DNA of 64,000 bases from Eurosta solidaginis (Eukaryota > Arthropoda > Insecta > Diptera > Tephritidae): positions 344,390,302 to 344,454,301 of the forward strand of contig NC_090319.1 in NCBI RefSeq assembly GCF_040869045.1, written 5' to 3'. The position numbers and the translations under genes were made by a program. Shown here in pieces: positions 50,179-58,479 of the stretch. The notes below the pieces were generated by a model. The model was not told the DNA's origin. It was given only the letters and a program-made list of their open reading frames with translations, and searched no databases. Each line of letters starts with the position of its first letter. Position 1 is the stretch's first letter.

Positions 50179-51053
50179 GCGGATCTTTATGAAAAATGTT
50201 ATTGTGTCACGACTTTTACTGTCATTGATTCATTCATCTCTACTCTGCCTAAGACTATCCTGCCGGTATTTTTGAAATGTACTTTTCAAACAGGCCACAA
50301 CGTCGTCGATGTAGTAAGTTTTACTGCAATCAGTTCGTTTCTGAGTTGATGCAAAATATAATTTTGATGACAAAAATTTATAACGGACACGCAATATGGC
50401 AGTTTTGATTATAGAATTACTTACAGAAGGAAATTTTTACCAATAATGTTTTAATGCCGGAAGCTTATTATAAGACATATCAAACATAGAGCCCAGCATA
50501 ATTTCTATTTCTCCAACATCAGTCTTTACTGTACTTGATCTTTTTTTGCGGTTTGAAACTCAGAAATGCGGTCATTTGTACATTGTACGATATAAATGCA
50601 CAGGCTTCGAGGGAAAATCTTTTGAAAAATTTCGAACGGCGAAGAGGTGCGAGGAATTTCTGGACTTATATTAAATCCACAGTAATCATTTATAATATAT
50701 TTAGGTATGAAGTTTTCTTCAGAAGAAGACCACAACCTAACGTCTGATAATATATGATTCTCATTATAGACTTGTGCTAAATTGAATTCCCGCTTATTCA
50801 TTCGGTGCTATCATGCTTTCAACATCTTATAGCTCACTATTGGACGATGAAGGGGAACCAGATTCTTCGCCGTGCAAGCCCAATTTTGGTACATAATTAT
50901 CATCACTTCCGTTTGAAAAATCAGTCTGAATCAAGCATTTCTTCAATCAGTAATTCGGTTATTTCGTCTGGGCTCAGTGTTTTTGACATGGTATTTCTTT
51001 ATAAAAGAAAGACGAGAGAATACTTCTTTAGTAGTATTAGAAGAGAGGGACTG

Positions 51054-51105
51054 CTGGTACGTATATATACCAGTATAAAATACTACTGGTACGTATAAGT
51101 ACCAG
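51054..51105. repeat. Pair of palindromes upstream of the piggyBac start
   Basis: CTGGTACGTATATATACCAG (51054-51073) and CTGGTACGTATAAGTACCAG (51086-51105) are each near-palindromic and are also direct repeats of each other, about 65-115 bp upstream of the transposase ATG (minus). They may be subterminal repeats or the promoter region of the piggyBac element. Confidence 0.45.
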
Positions 51106-51109
51106 CTCA

Positions 51110-51403
51110 ACTCAACAAAATCCATATAAATGTTTCACTAGATACACTTACGCTTGTAAAAATAATAAATATCTTCCATAAAAACAAATTTTTTGGCAGT
51201 TAAAACTTTTGTTTTTTAGAATTATTAATCAAAAACCAAACATTTGTCGGAACCTTTCACTATTTATCTCAAAACTGAGCGTACGGCGCAGGAGAAAATG
51301 AAATTATTTTTATATGTACCTTTAGACAAACTAAATAGCCTTCTTTGGTACATTTTTTATTCAGTTTGAGTGTGATTTTAAGGATGTAGTCCATTATACA
51401 CAT
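51110..51403. other. Short AT-rich spacer
   Basis: Lies between the piggyBac relic and the TTA-flanked MITE; nothing recognised. Confidence 0.4.
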
Positions 51404-51406
51404 TTA

Positions 51407-52367
51407 GGCCCGGTTTATCAGTAGTAGGTTAAGCTAAGCTTAAACTAAGTTTGCTTAAACTCTAGTCAAATTTAAACTCCAGTTAAACTACTGAGCAGTT
51501 TTTCAGACACAGTTTAAGGCCGCTTTTGGAGTAGACTTTTTTGTGGAATATAATCTAGGTCTGGAGGTGGTATTCAAATCATTATTTAATTATTCTTAAA
51601 CCAGATAGCTCTCAAGTTGATATCCAACTTCATTCTGCAATCACTATCCATCCTTTGAGAAATTTTGTAAACTTTTTAGTTCTCAAGTTGGTCTCCAATG
51701 TCATTAGCATTTTCAAATTATTATCAACTTTGGGAGATTTTGAGAAATGTACAGTTTTCAAATGAATATTCAACGAAACGTGTTGATATCCTACATTGCA
51801 TGTCGAGTTAAGGTGAAGCTGAAAAAAAAATATCCAAGGTGGTACAACCAAAGCCAACAGCTATTTATTGTGAGAAATAAACACCTGATTGAAAGCAGTA
51901 ACGAAGCGTAAGTTATCAAAAATAAATCATATATATTTTATTTTTGTGAAAATACTGTAGTATTGGAATCTTACCCTTGAGTTCAGTAACAGGACCACAA
52001 GTTGGGAACTATCATTTTTCAACTTAAGTAATAGCATTTTTCGCTTTATAAAAAATTCCCTCTTTTGCAGAGTACACTATGATTCTCAAGTTGAGCCACT
52101 GTTTCGTAACAACTCTTGAGATTTTCGAGGTATGCTAGTTATCAACATGAGCTCTAATGGTACTCAAGCCCAAATGCTCGTTGGGTATATTCGACGCCAT
52201 TTCGAACGAACGCAAATCACCGATAGGTTAACTAGAGTTTAACCATGTTAGATCGACCGCTTAAGCTCAGCTTAAACTTCAGTTAAAGTAGACTGAAAAA
52301 CTGCAGAATAAGTTTAAGTGTAGTTTAACTGACAAACTGAGTTGAACTTGTACTGAAAAGCCGGACC
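51407..52367. mobile_element. 961-bp MITE with TTA target duplication (Harbinger-like)
   Basis: Left end GGCCCGGTTTATCAGTA and right end, on the minus strand, GGTCCGGCTTTTCAGTA are terminal inverted repeats; direct TTA triplets flank them (51404-51406 and 52368-52370). Further inward both arms are rich in TTAAGCTTAAAC-like text and CAGTTTTTCAG, so the inverted similarity extends loosely for ~120 bp. TTA duplications and this type of TIR fit PIF/Harbinger-derived MITEs. No transposase is encoded; the 75-codon ORF inside is chance. Confidence 0.75.
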
Positions 52368-52469
52368 TTAGTGGTGCATGCGGTGTACCAACAGGTTCGA
52401 AAGGGTTAAGATTATTTGCTACACTGAGTAAGTACCTATTAAGTTTTTGTTTGGTTTTGCTGTATGTAA

Positions 52470-52960
52470 ACCCTTTTTTAACACGCTTTTATTAGCTTGA
52501 CCTGTATGTAACGGAATTTTTGAGCTTAATTTTCAGCGGTTTCTAGAAGTCTGATTAAACTTTGCACACGTATCAAGGCTCGATGACAATGCATTAATGT
52601 GATGCTGTGGTGACATAAGGTCAACGGCCATAAGGTCAATTGGCGTTATTACCCCTTTGAACGGCCACAAGTTTGATTGAAACTATTTTCTATCAAGGCT
52701 CGATGACAATGCAATAATGTGATGGTGGGGTGACATAAGGTTAACGGTCATAAGGTCAATTGAACTTATGACCACCCCAAATGATCATAGTTTTGAAACT
52801 TTGCACATAATGCGAAAAACGCATTCCTTTATTAATGATAGAAGTGGATGCATCGCACATCTACGAAAGAGCATACTGGAGCCCTTTTGAACACGATTTT
52901 ATTAGCTCGGCCTGTATCTATCTATATATCTATGTATCCATGATGTATGTAACGAGATCT
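52470..52960. repeat. Complex direct repeats
   Basis: Two copies of a ~70-bp unit beginning TATCAAGGCTCGATGACAAT (52578 and 52694) include GTGACATAAGGTYAACGG and CATAAGGTCAATTG. They are enclosed by a longer-range direct repeat, ACACGCTTTTATTAGCTTG (52481) and ACACGATTTTATTAGCTCG (52891), each followed by CCTGTAT. This looks like a dispersed repetitive element; family not identified. Confidence 0.55.
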
Positions 52961-53024
52961 GGAGTGGAGCCGAGAGCTCCGGTAATGCAGAGCTCCGAAC
53001 TCCGTTCACCTTTTGAAGCATTTT

Positions 53025-53366
53025 AAGATAGGTAATTTTAGCTAGTGCAGGCCACCAGACCAAGGCACCATAAAGAAGCATCGGGCGCACAATGGCTGTG
53101 TAAATCCAGTAGGTCACCTTAGGGGAGAATCCCCAGGAGGCGCCAATTGCCCTCTTGCAGGTGAGCAGCTCTGCTGCTGCTTTCTTGGATCGCTCCACTA
53201 TATATTCACTCCATAATAGCTTCCTATCCAGAATGACTCTCAAATACTTGACTTGATCGCTAAACGCTAAGAGCGTACCCCCAATTCTTGGCGGTGTAAG
53301 ATTTGGTACTTTGTACCTCATCGTGAAGAGAACAAGCTCGGTTTTATCCGGGTTGAGTTCCAAACC
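53025..53366 (-). pseudogene. LINE reverse transcriptase C-terminal fragment
   Basis: Encodes LNPDKTELVLFT, VKYLRVILDRKLLW (normally VKYLGVILD, so the Gly is changed), CKRAIGASWGFSPKVTYWIY and AIVRPMLLYGALVWWPAL, the conserved stretch after the YxDD palm motif in jockey/I/R1-type non-LTR retrotransposons. The catalytic residues are in the deleted part. The remaining residues after YLKMLQKVN lose similarity, so the 3' end is also lost. Confidence 0.8.
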
Positions 53367-53369
53367 TGT

Positions 53370-53880
53370 GGCGGGTTGTACTCCTGGAGAAGCTCCAGGA
53401 TGTCAGCTGGGTCCGTTGGCGTCACTGGAATCCAGGCTCTAGCCCTTGGTCGTGAGGGGATATCACGCCCCTCCACTCTCTTGAGGCGCGCGCCCGGATA
53501 TACCACCCTTAACAGCGTTACGGCGGCCCTATAGAGGTTTACCAACCTGGCGTCGTCACACGAAATTAGCTTGACATTGCCCTGGAACCACCCTGCATCG
53601 GTGTAAGATGGCGGTGGACCAGAGTTGTCTTTCTTAACCTTAACGGCCACCGTAGCGAGCGCGGCCTCGATCCACTTCCACTGTTGTTTCGGGATCCTGC
53701 CATCTTCGCTTCTCTCGTCTATAATGCCAATGATCTGCCGACCCTTGGCAATTTCGGCGAAAGACCGCGTCCAGCCTCCCTGCGTCTTGGCCCTTTTCGG
53801 TGCCGTGGGGTTGGATTCATCAATGGACCGCTGGTGTTTCGAGGTTTCATCACTCTCGACTAAAACTTTTAAAATTACTT
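53370..53880 (-). pseudogene. LINE ORF1-type (DUF4780-like) fragment
   Basis: The open frame includes QGGWTRSFAEIAKGRQIIG, a QWKWIEAALATVAVKV segment, NSGPPPSYTDAGWFQGNVKL and the block YPGARLKRVEGRDIPSRPRA with RAWIPVTP. From memory this is the DUF4780-type domain found in ORF1 proteins of some insect non-LTR retrotransposons. The frame continues well upstream of the internal Met at 53650, so that Met is not the start. It ends at the deletion junction after LLQEYNPPQ. Confidence 0.7.
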
Positions 53881-54029
53881 GAACTAAAAAATTAAAAATA
53901 AATAATAGTTTAAAAAACTAAAAAAGCACGCTTTTATAGCTAACCGAACTAAAAAATAGAACATAATTTTCAATTAAAAAGAGTTTATATAACAGTAGTA
54001 GAAGGTCAAACAATCATTTATAGTTAATC

Positions 54030-54237
54030 ACCTCAAAATAAAATTATAATAAAATTTAAGTTATTAACAGAATAATTTAATTCACAGTAAAAAGCGTGGG
54101 GTGCTTGATATTGAATGTTACAATCATTCTATTGGCAACTATCTGAGAGGAAAGATAAGTAATGTAGTCAAATGCACCCCACGCTTTTTACTCTGAATTC
54201 AATTATTCTATTAATAACTTAAATTTTATTTTGAGGT
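54030..54237. repeat. Fold-back element (long inverted repeat)
   Basis: The left arm 54030-54104 (ACCTCAAAATAAAATT through AAAAAGCGTGGGGTGC) pairs with the right arm 54174-54237 (GCACCCCACGCTTTTTAC through ATTTTGAGGT) around a 69-bp loop. The left arm carries an 11-bp extra ATAATAAAATT. No clear target duplication. It ends 28 bp before the inferred splice acceptor of the next feature. Confidence 0.75.
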
Positions 54238-54265
54238 CATATCTTTTAGATTTTTCTATTTTCAG

Positions 54266-55735
54266 ATGATATTGTGCTTAACGTAGTGTCGTTAAGGAAG
54301 AACATTGAGAATCCAGATTTACAGCAACAATGCAGTAAATTTGACCAACACCCGTCAACATCTCGTCGGATTGACAAATTTAGCAAGCTGACCCCATCAT
54401 CACCACGAACACTAGAAGAAGATTTGAGTATCTCTGGTTCATCTTCGGACCTCTATCAACCTTCAAATTCATCAGACATAGAAAATCAGAGCTCAGTAAA
54501 AAGTGATGTTGAGCCATTTTCTAAACGTCCAAAAAGAAAGAAAAAAAAAAACGAGAATAGATGGAAGAAAAATGTTAGGAAACTTAAAAGGCTTAAATAA
54601 ATAAATAAATGTAAGGCGCGATAGCCTCGGAAGAGATCTAAGGCCGAGCTTCTCTTCCAATTTGCGTCGTACTCCTCTTGATTTTCCCTACAAATTGGCC
54701 TGACGGGACCTACATGTTTCATGCCGACTCCGAACGGCATCTGCTAGGCAGATGAGTTTTCACTGAGAGCTTTTCACTGCAGAAATACACCCGGAGCGCT
54801 TGCCAAACACTGCCCAGGGGCGACCCGCTTAGAAAAATGTTCTTCTAATTGAAAAACCTTATTTCTAAAATTTCGCTGTTGCTTTGCCCGGGGTGTGAAC
54901 CCAGGGCATACGGTGTGGTAGGCGGAGCACGCTATCATCACACCACGGTGGCCGCCAAAGGCTTAAAGGTGAGTTTTACATTGGTCATAGGGGTATCGAG
55001 AAACCTTCTCGCCCTATATTGCCAGTACCTTGTCTCAATAAGCCGAAACATAAATGTGCAACCTCAGTTGCCGATCCTACCCGAATCAGGATTTATAATG
55101 ATTTTCGCAATTTAAGCTGCATTGACGATCAACGTCAATTTCTATATAAACACATTGACAAAAATCCAAAAAACGGACCACAAGAGGTATCGAAAATTCC
55201 AGAAGAAACTACACCTGGGTGTATAGCCTTACGGTTGATGGAGTTAAACATGCAGTATGTAGAGAGTTTTTTATGGCCACATTGAATGTGATAGATGCCT
55301 TAATGAGAAGTGCCGCAGTCAAGCGCTCATCCAATGGCATTTTTGAGCAAAATAAACGCGGGAAACACCAACCATCAAACAAATTACCACAGAATGTGGA
55401 AACATTTATACGAAACCAGATTCTAAGCTTTCCAGCGGTAGAATTTCATTACTGTCGGAAATCCAGCAAGAAGAGGTACCTTGACTCATCACTGAACATA
55501 TCAATAATGCACAGGATGTACAAAGAGTTGTGCAGCACTAAAAATTTCCAAATTGTTTCATTTGAAAAGTATTGCCAGATATTCTCTGAATACAACTTAG
55601 GCTTCTTTAAGCCAAAGAAAGACCAATGTAAGAAATGGTTGGAATAAGAAAATATGTCCGAAGAAGAGAAAAAGGCAGGAGAGGAAGCGTATCAAAAACA
55701 TCTTCATAGGAAAAATGAAGCTAGGCAAGCCCGCG
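54266..55735 (+). pseudogene. Transposon-derived gene (DUF7869-like family), broken by SINE insertion, frameshift and stops
   Basis: The first exon-like segment follows a plausible splice acceptor (TTTTTCTATTTTCAG ending at 54265). It is serine-rich, then strongly basic (KRPKRKKKKN). After the SINE the frame resumes with PCLNKPKHKC, RIYNDFRNL and QRQFLYKHI. A frameshift near 55215 follows, then VYSLTVDGVKHAVCREFFMA, GIFEQNKRGKHQ, FHYCRKSSKKRYLDSSLNIS and YNLGFFKPKKDQC. An in-frame TAA at 55645-55647 is followed by NMSEEEKKAGEEAYQKHLHR before the final stops. The CREFF, HYCRK and F-PKKDQC motifs match, from memory, the arthropod DUF7869-type family thought to derive from a DNA transposon. The catalytic C-terminal half is missing. 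Confidence 0.65.
54598..54956 (-). mobile_element. tRNA-derived SINE (second family) with 11-bp target duplication
   Basis: Minus-strand SINE. The tRNA-like head has box A TGGTGTGATGATAGCG (54945-54930) and box B GGGTTCACACCC (54902-54891). The body includes the CTGCCTAGCAGATGCCGTTC region, and the tail is an ATTT repeat (54598-54612 on plus). AAAGGCTTAAA flanks it on both sides (54587-54597 and 54957-54967). From memory this sequence is abundant in tephritid genomes. It interrupts an open reading frame that is continuous when the insertion is ignored. Confidence 0.85.
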
Positions 55736-55873
55736 ATGAGGACATTGGTGAAGAGTAAGACGAAGACTAATCGTAAATGCTTTTCTCATTTTTTTTCTAG
55801 AGAAATTTGTTTTTTTTTTTTAGTTTCGTTCAGTCTGCAACTGAAAAAGACTAATACTAGGTTCAATCACACA

Positions 55874-55977
55874 CCAAATTGGCAATTTATACTATTTGGG
55901 CAATTTATTACGCAATTTGTCATAAAATAAATTGTAATAATAAATTGCCAATTTAAAAAAAATTGCGTAATAAATTG
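55874..55977. repeat. Cluster of short inverted repeats
   Basis: CAAATTGGCAATTTAT (55875) is matched by ATAAATTGCCAATTT (55940), and GCAATTTATTACGCAATTT (55900) by AAATTGCGTAATAAATTG (55960). The pairs interleave rather than nest. Nature unknown, possibly a degraded MITE end. Confidence 0.45.
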
Positions 55978-56055
55978 TTTCAAACTGCAAATGCAACATT
56001 GTAAAGTGTGTTTATTGAGTATATTTAAACGTCAGCTACGCACGGCTGAACTATA

Positions 56056-56286
56056 TGGTTGGCTCATCTCATCAGCTGATTTTATGTCTTTCATTTCACT
56101 GGAGTAGGGATTGTCAAAAGAAGATGGCAAACTCAAAATGAAACCAAAACATTGAACACATTTTCTTACAACACACAAAAATTTCAAAGTTTTATGTTTT
56201 CATTCCATTTCATTCGCCTAATACCAACACGCACATTTTGACAGTCTGAACAAAGGTATGTTCTTGATGTAGAGATGAGCCAACCA
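56056..56286. mobile_element. MITE-like element with 15-bp TIR
   Basis: TGGTTGGCTCATCTC at 56056-56070 and the perfect reverse complement GAGATGAGCCAACCA at 56272-56286 bound a 231-bp block without coding sequence. No clear target duplication was found, so the superfamily is open. Confidence 0.55.
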
Positions 56287-56289
56287 GCT

Positions 56290-56785
56290 ATCAAATTACT
56301 ATTGTGTAAGCTAAATCGAGTTGTATGAACAGCACTCAATTCAAATAGAAATTTCCTCAATTTATTTTTCTGTTTGAACATAGTATAAGCCTTGTTATTC
56401 TATTTAAGTTTTGTATCTGTAGAGGAGTTAAATGTTAATTTTGTTCAGTTTTTCAAAACGTTGTGCTATGTTTCAATAAAAATGTAAAAAAATTTCCTAA
56501 TATTGTGATTTTATTTGTTTTAACGAAATATTATATATGTCAAATTTTGTAAAGCCAAAACAAGGAATGTGCATTTTTTTTGAAAAAAAATTTTTTTTTT
56601 TAATTATCATTTTTCAATATTACTTAGTGGTTTACAAAAGTAAACCTTCCAATAGTGGTTGAAAAATACAAAATTAAATCTCTATTTTTAACAATGTATT
56701 CAAGGTTGGAAACGCGTTTTTCTCAAAACATCAAATATGCACTTTCGTGGCTTTGGCATTAGACCGACGATATTTCGTAAAACTG
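56290..56785. other. AT-rich stretch without recognised gene
   Basis: Contains A and T runs (56570-56600) and nothing recognisable. Confidence 0.45.
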
Positions 56786-56787
56786 GT

Positions 56788-57261
56788 TCAATAGTTTTTT
56801 AACATTAAATTTCTCCACAAAATTTCGGTATGATATCTCAAGAGAGTAATTGCAGTCGGAATATTGACAAAATGTTCTACTATTTCAATTAATATGATTA
56901 GCAAATTGCAATATAGCTGCCATAATGGTTGTTTTGACCCCTGAAAATCTTGTTTTTTTCTGATTGAGGGTATTGAGTACAAGCCGACGTTATGTGAAGT
57001 AATAATAACAATCCGAAAATTTTTCGGGATGTTTGCTGTTGAATTATATGTTTCACGTAAAAGCCAAAAATCGTAAGCTCGAGCTGTAACCAATCCATAT
57101 AACTCAATAATTATTACTCCAAACGCGTTAAAAAATGAAAATCTTGGCCCTCCAACCAAGTTTGCTAAGCAAGTCTTTGCTTCCTTTTTGCAATATACGT
57201 ACATACTACTTACTTCATTGTTTAATAAAGTAAAATGAAACGAGTAGTGGAATTCACACAT
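56788..57261 (-). CDS. 157-codon ORF of unknown nature
   Basis: The longest ORF in the window outside LINEs. In AT-rich DNA this length is unexpected but not impossible by chance. It begins MCEFHYSFHF; a hydrophobic stretch (GVIIIELYGLVTARAYDFWL) lies in the middle and another (LLIILIEIVEHF) near the end. No family is recognised, and a 69-codon ORF overlaps in another frame. Just upstream, AGTAGTGGAATTCAC (57243) matches the TIR core of the Harbinger-type relic at 48803, so this may lie within another TE remnant. Confidence 0.15.
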   Translation of the reverse strand: MCEFHYSFHFTLLNNEVSSMYVYCKKEAKTCLANLVGGPRFSFFNAFGVIIIELYGLVTARAYDFWLLRETYNSTANIPKNFRIVIITSHNVGLYSIPSIRKKQDFQGSKQPLWQLYCNLLIILIEIVEHFVNIPTAITLLRYHTEILWRNLMLKNY

Positions 57262-57563
57262 TTTTTAGGGTGCGATTTGTCCGAGATCTTGACATACATA
57301 TGATTTTTTGCTAGCACCACAGCTTGCGCTTTTCACTTCTCGTGATTTTAAGGAGTGATCTTTTAATTTATCACGTTTTTAGCCAAAAAAGCTGACGACA
57401 GTTAAATGGCTACGAAAATGTTTGATTTACAGAAAATTCGTTAAAATGATCGGTTATGCCTTCCGATTTCGAATACAGTTAAAAAAGTTAGTGCAGTTCA
57501 ATTGCGGAATTTCTTCATATAATTTGTGCGAAAGAAAAATTTAAATTTCAGAAGTCACACTTA

Positions 57564-57644
57564 CTGAGTGCAGTCCCAGGAGTGTAGTAACTCTTTTAAC
57601 GACATTCGCCGTCGCTATCTGTGTAACGAATCGATATATAATAC
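57564..57644. repeat. Harbinger-like dispersed repeat, left part (split by LTR)
   Basis: AGGAGTGTAGTAACTCTTTT, then TAACGACATTCGC and GAATCGATA, aligns with 48803-48870 of the Harbinger-type relic. It continues at 58255-58340 (GATTTCTATTTTCGATAAC and onward) after the solo LTR, matching 48870-48915. Confidence 0.55.
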
Positions 57645-58254
57645 TGTAACGAATTTACTTGCAAATCCTCTTATTTGCCCTTTTGCTAAGTTCGTATCGC
57701 TAAACTGTTGAATAAATAACTCCAATATTGAATAATGGAAAAATGGCCTTTATTAAAATACTTCACAATAACACTCAAACTGTGCAACGAATAGCTTAGT
57801 AACCAAACTGATAGCTTAAAGGAAACTGACTTTCAAAGTAATACTGCTATTGCTCGCTAGATATCGTCTTAGTCGTAACTGCTTGACAACTCAAATCAAA
57901 CTGAATTCCAGCGCCTCTACATCTGTCGCCTTTTATACTCTTTGGTTTCCTCGTTCGCATTTTCTAGAATTTACTAGCATTGTCCATGAGCTCTCAAACT
58001 TCTCAGCTGTAACTACAATTGCACAGTTTTATAGTTTTTCTCATTGCATACTTATAGGAGTATCTCAGATATATGCATGTGTTAGTGCATTGACTCTCCG
58101 CTGCTCGTATACGTACATGGTACATATATGTAGACGCAGTTATTGTTTCGTTTATGTAGATACATAATGATTGAATTATTGATGTGCATTTACGTCACTG
58201 CTTAGCATCGGCAGAGACGGCAGCACTCCTTATGTTTTGTTAATATTCGCAACA
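57645..58254 (-). mobile_element. Solo LTR of a Ty3/gypsy-type retrotransposon
   Basis: A 610-bp unit with TGT...ACA ends: plus-strand left end TGTAACGAAT, and right end on the minus strand TGTTGCGAAT, an imperfect short inverted repeat. ATAC flanks both sides (57641-57644 and 58255-58258), a 4-bp duplication typical of gypsy elements. In its own (minus) direction it has a TATA box GAGTATAAAAGG (57940-57929) and a polyadenylation signal AATAAAGG (57754-57747). No internal retroelement genes remain, so it is the product of LTR-LTR recombination. The 105-codon ORF inside it is chance. Confidence 0.85.
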
Positions 58255-58340
58255 ATACGATTTCTATTTTCGATAACAATTTTTTATAGATATCGTTAGG
58301 CTATGATCCGCTATTGTCGCTAAAATGTAGAAAGTTAATT
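58255..58340. repeat. Harbinger-like dispersed repeat, right part
   Basis: Continuation of 57564-57644 beyond the LTR; GATTTC, AAC.ATTTT and GATATCGTT line up with 48870-48915. Its outer end is not clear. Confidence 0.45.
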
Positions 58341-58479
58341 AACAGCATAAGACAGTTTTCTTCCATTTAAATTGTCAGTAGCTAAATGTTAATGAATTCG
58401 CCTGAAGGCATTATTTTTAGAGAAAGGGTTAAAAATATAATGATAATTTTCTAAATTAAATACCTTTTTTCTTAACAGT

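Larger units (their letters stand above)
48440..50989 (-). pseudogene. piggyBac-like transposase pseudogene, split by two insertions
   Basis: Read on the minus strand in three pieces. Piece 1 (50989-50179) starts at ATG 50989 with an acidic, serine-rich N-terminus. It then has TSPFEIFQKIFP (~50647-50610), KLPALKHYW (~50466-50440) and the region of the first catalytic Asp, where a GAAT duplication (~50230) breaks a DESM-like motif. Piece 2 (49744-49570) has FDRFFTTVNLLETL and CMKNR. Piece 3 (48802-48440) has VKWQDT, GGVDGADQ (~48654-48631), KWWKKVYYRL and the C-terminal tail, with an in-frame TAG just before the KWW motif. These motifs in this order are those of piggyBac (DDE_Tnp_1_7) transposases. 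Several frameshifts and stops make it dead. The element's own TTAA ends were not located. Confidence 0.8.
53025..53880 (-). mobile_element. Internally deleted LINE fragment (ORF1 joined to RT end)
   Basis: Minus strand. ORF1-type sequence runs in from ~53880 and ends at about 53370. The C-terminal part of reverse transcriptase then follows directly to ~53025, where similarity stops. Everything between (endonuclease and RT fingers/palm) is missing. The DNA is clearly more GC-rich than its surroundings, as is usual for coding LINE sequence. Confidence 0.75.

Noticed and set aside
53625..53882. 85-codon plus-strand ORF
   Set aside because: Antisense shadow of the LINE ORF1 fragment on the minus strand.
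54887..54956. Functional tRNA gene on the minus strand
   Set aside because: It is the head of a full SINE with body, tail and target-site duplication.
57850..58167. 105-codon plus-strand ORF
   Set aside because: It lies wholly inside the solo LTR, antisense to its promoter; no domain.
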